Assembly (NCBI GenBank): GCA_016297165.1
Contig: JAEDHF010000027.1
Coordinates: forward strand, 1 to 15,334
Length of the DNA stretch: 15,334 nt
Reading direction: 5' to 3'
Origin: Oscillospiraceae bacterium
GTDB taxonomy: Bacteria > Bacillota > Clostridia > Oscillospirales > Ruminococcaceae
Below are positions 1-6,621 of the stretch, piece by piece. Numbering within the stretch: position 1 is the first letter of the stretch; the number at the start of each line of letters is the position of its first letter. The translations under genes were made by a program, and so were the position numbers. Under the pieces are notes generated by a model. That model was not told where the DNA came from, did not search any database, and saw nothing but the letters and a program-made list of their open reading frames with translations.

Positions 1-231
1 AGGAGCCTGTGCAGTAACAGGCGTAGGCACAGGGGCAGGAGCTGCTGTCTGCACAGGAACAGGCGCCGGAGCAGGTACGGCTTCTTCCGCCGCTATAGGT
101 GCAGTCTGTACCGCTGTTTCCTCTATAGCCGTTTCCTTAGGGGCAGTCTCCTCCTTAGCAAGCTTTAATCCGCAAAAGGGGCAGAATAAAGAGCTCTGTC
201 CCGTTTCTTTTCCGCAGTTATTACAAATCAT
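1..231 (-). CDS. Zinc-ribbon protein with Ala/Pro-rich linker (5' part only)
   Basis: Only the first 77 codons are in the window; the gene runs off the left edge. The N-terminus carries a four-cysteine zinc ribbon (CNNCG at residues 3-7 and CPFCG at 17-21), followed after residue 25 by a low-complexity stretch rich in Ala, Pro, Glu, Thr and Val. This layout is typical of Gram-positive zinc_ribbon_2-type proteins, in which the ribbon is joined by a flexible linker to a membrane or other C-terminal domain; that domain is not visible here. The ATG overlaps the stop of the glycosylase gene upstream (ATGA at 228-231), and an AAAGGA site at 241-246 lies 9 bases before it, so the two are probably translationally coupled. 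The same ribbon-plus-Ala/Pro layout recurs at 14142-14756. Function unknown. Confidence 0.8.
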   Translation of the reverse strand, partial: MICNNCGKETGQSSLFCPFCGLKLAKEETAPKETAIEETAVQTAPIAAEEAVPAPAPVPVQTAAPAPVPTPVTAQAP

Positions 232-1031
232 ACCGGTAGTTCCTTTCTGTTTCTGAAATATTCAAAAAGATACTGCTGCGCAATACCCTTATATTCACCC
301 ATACATTCGGGGAGACCGTCGCTGTAGTATTCGGCGACGATACGCTTTATCCATACGTCCGAGGGAAAGGCCTCTGTTTTATGATAGGCGAAGAGTAAAA
401 CGCAGTCCGCAACCTTATCCCCTACTCCCGTTATGGTTTTAAGGAGCGCCTTTCCGCTTTCATAGTCCATATCGTAGATTGCGCTGAGGTTTACCGAGCC
501 GTCGGCTACCTTTCTTGCTGCGTCGATTATGTAGCGGTTGCGAAAGCCTGCCCTTAAGGGGGCTAAATCCTCGGGAGAGAGGGCGGCGAGCCTATTAGCG
601 TCGGGGAAGCCGTAAAAATCCCCGGTTTTTTCGCCGAAGCTTTCACAAAGGCGGTCGATTATCCCGATAATTCGGGGGATATTGTTGTTCTGGGAAATAA
701 TGAAGCTTATTAAGGTTTCGAAGGGCTCCTGCCGCAGTATTCTTACTCCACGGTTTTCCTCCGACGCCCTTTTCAGTATTTCGTCAGCGGAAAACTGCTC
801 AATTACGGCGTTATAGTCGGTAGAAAAATCGAAGTAGCCCAGCCAGTAGTCCTTATCCTCTTCGGTTATATCAAGAAGGGTTATGCCATCCTCTTCCTGT
901 CGTACGGAAAGGGAGCGGTTTCCCGAAATGCCCCGATAAACTCCGTCGTCCCCTCTTTTCCAGCGAAAGCATTGACCACTTTCAAGAGTCTGCCTTAAAT
1001 CAAGGCAATCGGTTTTTATGAAAAAATCCAA
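228..1031 (-). CDS. ogg: OGG1-type 8-oxoguanine DNA glycosylase/AP lyase
   Basis: Base-excision repair enzyme of the HhH-GPD superfamily, 267 residues, expected to remove oxidised purines (8-oxoG) from DNA. Seen: an N-terminal OGG-type motif SGQCFRW (residues 18-24), the core motif ISFIISQNNNIPRI around 108-121, the helix-hairpin-helix ITGVGDKVADC (200-210) with the Schiff-base lysine at K206, and the catalytic aspartate D225 in FPSDVWIKR. Length and motif order match OGG1-like bacterial proteins rather than AlkA, which lacks the lysine. The start is TTG at 1031-1029; AGGTGA at 1039-1044 sits 7 bases upstream and no better start exists. The promoter is TTGAAA-17-TATAAT at 1104-1076. It overlaps the downstream zinc-ribbon gene by ATGA. 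Substrate choice is inferred from family membership. Confidence 0.9.
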   Translation of the reverse strand: MDFFIKTDCLDLRQTLESGQCFRWKRGDDGVYRGISGNRSLSVRQEEDGITLLDITEEDKDYWLGYFDFSTDYNAVIEQFSADEILKRASEENRGVRILRQEPFETLISFIISQNNNIPRIIGIIDRLCESFGEKTGDFYGFPDANRLAALSPEDLAPLRAGFRNRYIIDAARKVADGSVNLSAIYDMDYESGKALLKTITGVGDKVADCVLLFAYHKTEAFPSDVWIKRIVAEYYSDGLPECMGEYKGIAQQYLFEYFRNRKELPV

Positions 1032-1037
1032 AATAAA

Positions 1038-1044
1038 TTCACCT
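1038..1044 (-). promoter_or_regulatory. RBS that fixes a TTG start for the DNA glycosylase
   Basis: On the minus strand AGGTGA(A) precedes the TTG start of the glycosylase by 7 bases. The 16-base leader from this site through the TTG matches the leader of the transglutaminase-like gene at 8241-8256 in 15 of 16 positions. Confidence 0.75.
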
Positions 1045-1059
1045 GCAATAAAAAAGTAC

Positions 1060-1088
1060 TTGACTATTTTCTTTAATTATAATACAAT
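1060..1088 (+). promoter_or_regulatory. Sigma-A promoter of the DUF6062-type gene
   Basis: TTGACT (1060-1065), a 17-base spacer and TACAAT (1083-1088) on the plus strand, about 65 bases upstream of the ATG at 1154. The -10 box forms the left arm of the palindrome at 1083-1097. A TATAAT at 1078-1083 would be only 12 bases from the -35 and is less likely to be used by it. Confidence 0.7.
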
Positions 1089-1104
1089 TTAATTGTAATT
1101 TCAA
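1076..1104 (-). promoter_or_regulatory. Sigma-A promoter of the DNA glycosylase gene
   Basis: On the minus strand TTGAAA (1104-1099), a 17-base spacer and TATAAT (1081-1076), about 45 bases upstream of the TTG start. It overlaps the opposing plus-strand promoter, so both cannot easily be bound by polymerase at once. The palindrome at 1083-1097 lies wholly in its spacer. Confidence 0.7.
1083..1097. promoter_or_regulatory. 15-bp palindrome in overlapping divergent promoters (possible operator)
   Basis: TACAATTTAATTGTA is a perfect 7-1-7 inverted repeat. It covers the plus-strand -10 box and the minus-strand spacer. The position suits an operator for a dimeric regulator controlling both genes; no regulator is encoded nearby, and AT-rich DNA makes such palindromes less surprising. 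Confidence 0.4.
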
Positions 1105-1153
1105 TATGAACGTATGAAATTTATATGAAATAGAGCTAAAGGAGCTATGAAAA

Positions 1154-1858
1154 ATGAGAGAAAGCATACTTACGATCCCCGTAAACGAGGTTTTTGAGCC
1201 TAAGGAGGGCTGCCCTATCTGCCGTATGAGAGATACGGTTGAGGAGCATATCTGCGAATACATAATGGGCGCCGCCATGATGGAGCCCGACGTAAGAATG
1301 GAAACTAACGAGCTTGGCTTCTGCCTTACCCATTTTGAAATGCTTATGCAGCAGAACAACCGTCTTTCCCTCGGACTTATGCTCAACAGCTATCTTGAAA
1401 ATGCAAGAAAAAACATCTTCGAAAAGAAAAGCCTTTTCTTTACGAAATCCGCTAAACAGCGTAAAGCCGCCGAAATTGAGGAAACCTGCTTTGTTTGCAG
1501 TAAGGTGCAGTGGGGCATTGACCACATGCTTGAAACGGTTTTTACGATGTACCTTAAGGAGCCGAAGTTCAGAAATCTTTTCAAGGCGCAGGAATATATC
1601 TGCGTACCCCATTACAATATGCTAAGCATTAAGGCAGGCGAAAAGCTCCAGAAGGGAGACCTTGCCAGCTTCAACGCCGACCTGGACAAGCTCCTCGAGG
1701 ACTATATAAAACAGCTTAACAGCGACGTAAACGACTTCTGTAACAGCTTCGACTACCGAAACGCAGGTAAGCTCCATACTCCCGAAATGGAGCACGTCAG
1801 AAGCTCCGTAGAGCGTTCGGTTTCCTTCCTTACGGGAAGAAAACCGAGGGTTAAGTAA
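1154..1858 (+). CDS. DUF6062-type cysteine-rich protein
   Basis: A 234-residue soluble protein that I recognise as DUF6062-like, a Clostridia family of unknown function. It contains two copies of a putative metal-binding module: CPIC at 20-23 paired with GFCLTH (C57, H60), and CFVC at 112-115 paired with ICVPH (C150, H153). Each is CxxC, about 34 residues, then CxxH, which suggests an internal duplication giving two zinc sites. Other family-like signatures are GAAMMEPDVRMETNELGFC (39-57) and NRLSLGLML (69-77). No signal peptide or membrane segment is visible. The start at 1154 is chosen over the out-of-frame ATG at 1147 because AAAGGAG (1138-1144) lies 9 bases upstream. It is transcribed alone from the promoter at 1060-1088 and followed by a hairpin at 1864-1887. 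Confidence 0.85.
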   Translation: MRESILTIPVNEVFEPKEGCPICRMRDTVEEHICEYIMGAAMMEPDVRMETNELGFCLTHFEMLMQQNNRLSLGLMLNSYLENARKNIFEKKSLFFTKSAKQRKAAEIEETCFVCSKVQWGIDHMLETVFTMYLKEPKFRNLFKAQEYICVPHYNMLSIKAGEKLQKGDLASFNADLDKLLEDYIKQLNSDVNDFCNSFDYRNAGKLHTPEMEHVRSSVERSVSFLTGRKPRVK

Positions 1859-1863
1859 CAAAG

Positions 1864-1887
1864 ACAGCCCGACATTTGTCGGGCTGT
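1864..1887 (+). terminator. Hairpin after the DUF6062-type gene (terminator without a clear U-tract)
   Basis: Arms ACAGCCCGACA (1864-1874) and TGTCGGGCTGT (1877-1887) are fully complementary and start 6 bases after the stop codon. The following bases, TAGATTG, are not a real U-tract, so termination may be partial. Confidence 0.6.
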
Positions 1888-1896
1888 TAGATTGTC

Positions 1897-1922
1897 GATA
1901 AACCCTGAAAACAGGGTTTATC
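1897..1922. repeat. Perfect 11-bp hairpin at the edge of the intergenic repeat
   Basis: GATAAACCCTG (1897-1907), loop AAAA, CAGGGTTTATC (1912-1922). There is no U-tract on either strand. It directly abuts the repeat element that begins near 1923 and may be part of it. Confidence 0.6.
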
Positions 1923-2076
1923 TTAATGAATAGTGAATAATGAATAGTGAATAATTTTGGTGTGCCCTACGGGCACGGGTCTGAAAACGGCTTTATTATC
2001 ACATTTTCAAAAGAATCGGCGCAAGCCGATACCACGATTATTCATTCTTCTTTATTCGTTATTCATTTTTCATTTA
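1923..2076. repeat. MITE-like intergenic repeat with imperfect terminal inverted repeats
   Basis: The left end holds two perfect 14-bp tandem copies of TGAATAGTGAATAA (1927-1940 and 1941-1954). The right end (about 2037-2076) is rich in ATTCATT/ATTCGTT words and is the imperfect reverse complement of the left end. Between them lie two small hairpins: GTGCCC/GGGCAC (1962-1976) and ATCGGC-GCAA-GCCGAT (2015-2030). It carries no gene that I can support. The structure resembles the small non-coding palindromic elements scattered between genes in Ruminococcaceae, which is from memory of such genomes; copy number cannot be seen from one window. Confidence 0.5.
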
Positions 2077-2077
2077 T

Positions 2078-2099
2078 TGTCGAAAAGACTTTTTCGACA
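2078..2099. repeat. 9-bp hairpin next to the intergenic repeat
   Basis: TGTCGAAAA (2078-2086), loop GACT, TTTTCGACA (2091-2099). On the minus strand it follows the hairpin at 2105-2129 and could add to termination of the permease transcript, although neither side has a long U-tract. Confidence 0.5.
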
Positions 2100-2104
2100 G
2101 ACTG

Positions 2105-2129
2105 AGGCTGACGAGGTTTTCGTCAGCCT
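2105..2129 (-). terminator. Hairpin downstream of the FtsX-like permease gene
   Basis: Arms AGGCTGACGA (2105-2114) and TCGTCAGCCT (2120-2129) pair perfectly over a 5-base loop. It begins 7 bases beyond the permease stop at 2137. The base run after it on the minus strand is not U-rich, so it is a weak terminator by sequence rules. Confidence 0.55.
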
Positions 2130-2136
2130 GTACTGT

Positions 2137-5100
2137 TTATTCTACCGATTTTAGCGACTCAATCATATCCACATTTTTAAGCCGCTTATGCATTACAAGA
2201 GTAACCATAGCGGAGAAAAGCATGGTGACTATTGCCGCTAAAATATAGCTAAGGGGATAGATATTCCGCCCGAACATTACCAGGTCAACCTCGGCGGTAG
2301 TAATTACGAAATTCGCCAGGAATATGCCGAGAACGAGCCCTGCCGCCGTACCGAAAAGGGACAGGATAATATTCTCTCGGAAAATATAGCTGTCAACCTC
2401 CTTATCGTAGAAGCCGAGAACCTTAAGGGTAGCGATTTCTCTTATTCGTTCGGTAATATTTATGTTGGTAAGGTTATACATTACCACAAAGGCAAGAAGT
2501 CCTGCCGCCGCTATAATAACCATTATTACCATATTGAGGGAGCCAAGCATTTTCGAGAAGCTTTCCTCAACATCGGAGTTAAAGGTTACGGTAACAACCC
2601 CCTCGGTGCCGAGGATTTTCTCCGCTATTGCATTTTCGTCCTCTTTTCCGAGACTATGAGTAAAATAAAGGGCATTATATTCGGGTTTTTCGCCGAATAC
2701 GCTTTCATAGGTGGTGGGAGTCATATAAACGTAGTGATTGGGGTAGTTTTCGAAAATGCCCGAAACGATCATATCGAATTTTTCCGTATCGGATTTGCTG
2801 ATTTCTACGGTATCCCCCGAAGCTATTTCCCCGAGAAGCATAGACATCTTTTCGTCAATAAGCACTTCTCCGTCAGCTAAAGCGTAGGGCTCCTTCGTCC
2901 TGCGGTTTCTTAACGTAAGAAAATCGGTGAATTTTTCGGCATTATCGGGTACGGCAATATATGCCTTAACGTTCTTATCCCCCGAGGAAACGGTCATCAT
3001 CTTCTGGAAAACCTTAACGCTTTCGCCGTATTCCGATATTACCCTTTCCGCTTCGGCTCCGCTTTCGGGATAGCCCTCGCTGTCGTAAACGGCTATGCCC
3101 TGATAATGCTGGAGCTCGGTGTACTGCTTAATAATTATATCGTTGATGCTGTCGTAAAGGGCGAAGCCTGTAAGAAGAAGGGCTGTACAGCCCGCAATTC
3201 CCACCACCGACATAAACATTTTTCTCTTATAGCGGAAAATGTTACGGGCAGTAACCTTGCCGCTGAAGCTGAGCCTGTTCCAGAAGGGCTTTATCCTTTC
3301 GAGGAAAATCCTCTTACCCGTTTTGGGCGCCTTAGGCCGCATAAGCTGTGCGGACTGCTCCGAAAGAGCGCTCCTACAGGACAGTATTACCACAAAAATA
3401 ACCGCAGCGGCGAAAACTCCCGTAGAAATAAGGGCGGTTACCATATCTATATCAAGAATAAGCCCCGGTATATCGTACATTATTCCGTAGGCGGTTATAA
3501 TTACGTAGGGGAGAAGATTCATTCCCACAAGTATGCCTACCGCCGCGCCCGTAACGGTAGCGGTTACTGCATAAAGCATATATTTGAAGATTATATCGCC
3601 GTTGGAATAGCCGAGAGCCTTATAGGTTCCTATCTGAACTCTCTGTTCCTCTACCATTCGGGACATGGTCGTAAGACAGACCAGCACCGCCACAAGGATA
3701 AAGAACACAGGGAAAACCGTAGCGATATTGTTTATTCGCTGTGCATTTTCGCCGTATTCGCTGTAGCCGGGGTTGTCCTCACGGGTAAAGATATACCATT
3801 TCGGCTTTTCAAGGTCGGCGATTTCTTCCTCGGCGTCCTTTAGCTTTTCCTTAGCCTCCGAAAGCTTTTCTTTTGCTTCAGCCTTTCCGTCCTCAAGCTC
3901 CTTTTCCCCTTTTTCGAGGTCGATAAGCCCCTGCTCGTAATCGGCTTTGCCTTGCAGGAGCTTTTCCTTTCCCTCCGCTAACTGCTGTTCGCCGTCGAGG
4001 ATTTCCGCTTCCCCGTCATCAAGCTTTTTCTTAGCGTCGGAAAGCTCCGTTTCTGCGTCGGCGAATTTCTTTTCTGCTTCCGCTTTCTTTTCGGCTAACT
4101 CCTTTTCGCCCTCCTCTAATTCCTTTTTCCCGTCGTTAAGCTTTTTCCTACCCTCGTCTATTTCCGATTTTGCTTTATCGAGCTGCATTTTGCTCTCGTC
4201 GAGGGTTGCTTTTACGGAATTAAGCTCGGCTTCCGAGGCTTCTATTTTCGCTCTCGCCGCCGAAAGCTCGGGTTCAGCCGCCTTAAGCTGTCCCTCTGCG
4301 GCGGTAAGCTCCGTAAGCTTGGCTTCATACTGCGCCATACCCGCCTGATACTGCATTAAACCTGCCTTATATTCGGCAGTTTCACCGTAATATGCCTTTA
4401 TCATATCAAGCTTGGCCTTCGTTTCGTCAAGGGTTTTCTTCCCTTCGGAAAGCTCAGCTTTTCCGCTTTCTATAAGAGCGAGGTTAGCGTTATATTCCTC
4501 CTCGGCTTTAAGGAATTCCTCTTTTCCCTTAATAAATTCCTCATAGCCCTTGTTGTATTCCGCTAAGCCCTCGTTATATTTCTTAAGACCGTTCTCGTAT
4601 TCCCTTTCGCCCTCGGCTAAGTCCTTTTCGTTTTTTTCGATTTCTGCCCAGCCGTCGGCTATTTCCTTTTCAGCCTTTTCTATTTCCTTTTTGTATTCTT
4701 CCTTAGCGTCGCTAAGCTCCTTTACACCGTCCTCATATTCCTTTCGTCCGTCGGTAAGCTCCTGCTTACCGTCGATAAGCTTCTGTTCGTTATCGGCGAT
4801 TTCCTGTTCCGCTTCGGCTATATCCTTTTCTGCGTCGGAAAGCTTCTGTCTTGCCTCCTCTATTTCCTTTTCTCCGTCGGCAATTTTCTCGTCGGCTTCC
4901 TTTTCTGCGTCGGCTACCTCTTTTTTCGCCTTATCGAGCTCCTCGTTGGCTTCAATAATTATATCCTCGTAACGGCCCTCCTTACGCTCCTCGGAAATAT
5001 CCTCGATAACCTCGTTAAGCTCCTCTATCCTGTCCTTATAGCCGTCCTCGTAGCAGTTATATTTTTCCAGTTCGGGGAATCTTATGTAAACCTGGGTATT

Positions 5101-5730
5101 GTATTCGACGCAGAAATTATCCTCGGGAATAAGATAAACTGCGTTGATTGAGCCGTTTCCCACGGAGGTACTGCCTCTTGCGGTTTTGTCTATATACATA
5201 GGGGACATAAAGCTTCCCACAACGGTATATTCGCTTACGGTAAGGATATCCTCGGGAGGCTGCCCCTTATCGTCCTTAAGGGTAATTCTCGACCCTACCT
5301 TAGGACCGCCCTTCATATCGGAAACACAGATTATACATTCGTCGGGCTTTTCGGGGTATCTTCCCTCTTCGAGAATTATGGTATTGAGGGTGTCGTTATG
5401 GCTGAAGGAAAAGAATCTTGCGGCGCTGGAGGGGCTGTCCGCCGAGGACACCACCACGTCGGTATAATAGGAGGGATAAACCTCGGCGCCCTCAATTTTC
5501 TTAAGTGCCTCTATATCCTTTTCATCAAATCCGTAGGTCGATACAAGCCTGAAATCCATAAGGCTGTTGTTGTCGAAATAATTGTCGGCAGTATTTCTCA
5601 TATCGGGAGCGGCAGTTTTTACCCCCGAAAAAAAGCCTACTCCTATAGCTACTATGCCAAAAATCGAGAGAAAACGGCTTAAGGAGCCCTTAATCTCTCT
5701 GAATGCACTTTTTCTTAATGCGGTTTTCAA
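2137..5730 (-). CDS. FtsX-like ABC transporter permease with giant coiled-coil domain
   Basis: A 1197-residue permease of the MacB/FtsX superfamily. Membrane segments are visible near residues 20-40, 671-692, 720-747, 764-785, 838-860, 1063-1087, 1118-1140 and 1158-1181. A MacB-like extracytoplasmic region (about 45-230) is followed by a charged heptad repeat, usually with Gly or Ala at a fixed position, from about 231 to 643, with a break near 441-455. Two FtsX cores carry the conserved loops EEQRVQIGTYKALGY (694-708) and ERIREIATLKVLGF (1094-1107), plus WYIFTREDNPGYSEY before the first core. Such permeases normally work with a separate ATP-binding subunit; none is encoded in this window. 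The start is TTG at 5730-5728, with AAAGGTGG 8 bases upstream, and the N-terminus reads like other family members. Substrate unknown; lipid, peptide or cell-wall related export is a guess. Confidence 0.9.
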   Translation of the reverse strand: MKTALRKSAFREIKGSLSRFLSIFGIVAIGVGFFSGVKTAAPDMRNTADNYFDNNSLMDFRLVSTYGFDEKDIEALKKIEGAEVYPSYYTDVVVSSADSPSSAARFFSFSHNDTLNTIILEEGRYPEKPDECIICVSDMKGGPKVGSRITLKDDKGQPPEDILTVSEYTVVGSFMSPMYIDKTARGSTSVGNGSINAVYLIPEDNFCVEYNTQVYIRFPELEKYNCYEDGYKDRIEELNEVIEDISEERKEGRYEDIIIEANEELDKAKKEVADAEKEADEKIADGEKEIEEARQKLSDAEKDIAEAEQEIADNEQKLIDGKQELTDGRKEYEDGVKELSDAKEEYKKEIEKAEKEIADGWAEIEKNEKDLAEGEREYENGLKKYNEGLAEYNKGYEEFIKGKEEFLKAEEEYNANLALIESGKAELSEGKKTLDETKAKLDMIKAYYGETAEYKAGLMQYQAGMAQYEAKLTELTAAEGQLKAAEPELSAARAKIEASEAELNSVKATLDESKMQLDKAKSEIDEGRKKLNDGKKELEEGEKELAEKKAEAEKKFADAETELSDAKKKLDDGEAEILDGEQQLAEGKEKLLQGKADYEQGLIDLEKGEKELEDGKAEAKEKLSEAKEKLKDAEEEIADLEKPKWYIFTREDNPGYSEYGENAQRINNIATVFPVFFILVAVLVCLTTMSRMVEEQRVQIGTYKALGYSNGDIIFKYMLYAVTATVTGAAVGILVGMNLLPYVIITAYGIMYDIPGLILDIDMVTALISTGVFAAAVIFVVILSCRSALSEQSAQLMRPKAPKTGKRIFLERIKPFWNRLSFSGKVTARNIFRYKRKMFMSVVGIAGCTALLLTGFALYDSINDIIIKQYTELQHYQGIAVYDSEGYPESGAEAERVISEYGESVKVFQKMMTVSSGDKNVKAYIAVPDNAEKFTDFLTLRNRRTKEPYALADGEVLIDEKMSMLLGEIASGDTVEISKSDTEKFDMIVSGIFENYPNHYVYMTPTTYESVFGEKPEYNALYFTHSLGKEDENAIAEKILGTEGVVTVTFNSDVEESFSKMLGSLNMVIMVIIAAAGLLAFVVMYNLTNINITERIREIATLKVLGFYDKEVDSYIFRENIILSLFGTAAGLVLGIFLANFVITTAEVDLVMFGRNIYPLSYILAAIVTMLFSAMVTLVMHKRLKNVDMIESLKSVE
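3802..5040 (-). other. Coiled-coil coding segment of the permease
   Basis: Codes for residues of about 231-643: uninterrupted heptads of the kind KLxDGKxEL, ELxEGEKEL and KYNEGLAEYNKGYEEF. The DNA is correspondingly low in complexity and opens long serine-rich antisense frames that are not genes. The only clear break is near residues 441-455 (about 4366-4410), close to the midpoint, which suggests an antiparallel hairpin of two arms of about 200 residues each. Confidence 0.7.
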
Positions 5731-5749
5731 TTAACCTACCACCTTTTCC

Positions 5750-5800
5750 AAAAAAGGAGACGGAAAAGCCCCGATTTTACAGTCGGTCTTTTACATCTCC
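5750..5800 (-). terminator. Hairpin with U6 tract between the two-helix membrane protein and permease genes
   Basis: On the minus strand GGAGATG and CGTCTCC pair at the base (5800-5794 with 5762-5756, one G-U), with an inner imperfect helix of AAAAGACCGA against TCGGGGCTTTT, followed at once by six T (5755-5750). This fits an intrinsic terminator ending the 5811-6362 transcript. The permease RBS follows about 8 bases later and I find no promoter between, so it could also act as an attenuator. Confidence 0.6.
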
Positions 5801-5810
5801 CATTACGTTT

Positions 5811-6362
5811 TTATTCTTCTGTTTCTTCCGTATCTTCCTTTAAGCCGAATTTTTCTGTATATTCGATTCTTAGCTTCGGCTCAAAGCCGCCAACAATATT
5901 GGCTGCCGTTCTTCTGTCGGGATTGAATAAAAGGGCTATGCTTCCGTACTGCTCGCTGTCTGCAATAAGGTACCAGATATCCTCACCTGTTCCGTCGTGG
6001 GCAATAACCGTTACCTCCGCCTTAAGCTCATTTCCGCCGTACTGCCCCATTTCCTTTACGGAGCGAAGGCTTATTGTAATAAGGCGCTTACGGGCTCTTC
6101 TTCCGACAATCTTATCTATATCCAGGTCGTCGTTGGTTACGATATATTCGTACTCGTACATGGTATTCTCCATAAGCAGCTTAAACAGGAAAAAGGAGCC
6201 CATAGCCACCGCTACGCATACCATCAGAACGGTAGGAATTATAAAGCAGATAAGAGCTAAAAGGGCTAAAAGTACTATCTCTCCGATAATTATAAGGGCG
6301 CGCTTAAGCTTATCCTTTCCGTCGGGGGTTTTTTCTATAAGCTGTTCGGAAAATCTGTCCAT
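5811..6362 (-). CDS. Two-helix membrane protein, DUF6106-like
   Basis: A 183-residue protein with a short N-terminal segment (MDRFSEQLIEKTPDGKDKLK), two adjacent membrane helices (about 20-42 and 44-62), then a conserved YEYEYIVTNDDLDIDKIVGRRARKRL stretch beginning at residue 69 and a mixed alpha/beta C-terminal part ending in an acidic tail. The EYEYIVTN..LDIDKI signature fits the Clostridia family I know as DUF6106; function unknown. The frame opens further upstream at a TTG, but ATG at 6362-6360 is preferred because AAAGGA lies 9 bases before it and the family starts MDxFxEQ. It has its own promoter at 6449-6421 and is followed by the hairpin at 5750-5800, then the permease gene in the same direction, so co-expression with the permease is possible. 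Confidence 0.75.
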   Translation of the reverse strand: MDRFSEQLIEKTPDGKDKLKRALIIIGEIVLLALLALICFIIPTVLMVCVAVAMGSFFLFKLLMENTMYEYEYIVTNDDLDIDKIVGRRARKRLITISLRSVKEMGQYGGNELKAEVTVIAHDGTGEDIWYLIADSEQYGSIALLFNPDRRTAANIVGGFEPKLRIEYTEKFGLKEDTEETEE

Positions 6363-6420
6363 TATTATACGTCCTTTCTGATGACTTTTCAAAAGTATTA
6401 TTGTAACTTAACCGATTTAT

Positions 6421-6449
6421 ATTATATCACATTTCAACAAATAAAACAA
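6421..6449 (-). promoter_or_regulatory. Extended -10 promoter of the DUF6106-like gene
   Basis: On the minus strand TTGTTT (6449-6444), a 17-base spacer ending in TGA, and TATAAT (6426-6421): an extended -10 (TGaTATAAT) with a partial -35. It lies about 60 bases upstream of the ATG. Confidence 0.65.
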
Positions 6450-6499
6450 GGGGTGTTAGTGCAATAATTCCAATGATTTTATTGAAAAACGGAAATTTC

Positions 6500-6528
6500 T
6501 TGACTTTAGCGTGAGAATGTAATATAAT
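6500..6528 (+). promoter_or_regulatory. Near-consensus promoter of the cobU-like/pilT operon
   Basis: TTGACT (6500-6505), a 17-base spacer and TATAAT (6523-6528) on the plus strand. Transcription from about 6535 would leave a leader of about 85 bases before the ATG at 6622. The -10 flank GAATGTAATATAAT recurs almost exactly at 6583-6596, where there is no well-spaced -35. The leader is too short for a cobalamin riboswitch. Confidence 0.75.
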
Positions 6529-6621
6529 TATTGTATGCTCTATAATTGTATTCTGTTTTAAAGGCATAATTTTTTGACGAACAGATGTAATATAATACTT
6601 TTGGGCATAGGAGGTAGTGCT

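Noticed and set aside
1147..1153. Earlier ATG before the DUF6062-type gene
   Set aside because: It is out of frame with the protein and only 2 bases from the RBS.
1957..2154. Small plus-strand open frame across the intergenic repeat
   Set aside because: It runs through hairpins and inverted repeats, has no RBS, resembles nothing and overlaps the end of the permease gene.
3106..4972. Long plus-strand open frames opposite the permease, several very rich in Ser, Ala and Phe
   Set aside because: They mirror the low-complexity coiled-coil codons and FtsX cores of the minus-strand gene, lack RBSs and resemble no protein family.
6574..6596. Second promoter TTGACG/TATAAT close to the CobU-like gene
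   Set aside because: The spacing is only 11 bases. The -10-like copy is noted, but the promoter at 6500-6528 has correct spacing.
6574..6621. Longer N-terminus of the CobU-like protein from TTG at 6574
   Set aside because: AGGAGG 7 bases before ATG at 6622 is far better, and the CobU fold begins right at that ATG (GNITLITGG).
6529..6621. Cobalamin riboswitch upstream of the CobU-like gene
   Set aside because: The leader is only about 90 bases, AT-rich and without recognisable structure, whereas cobalamin riboswitches are about 200 bases.
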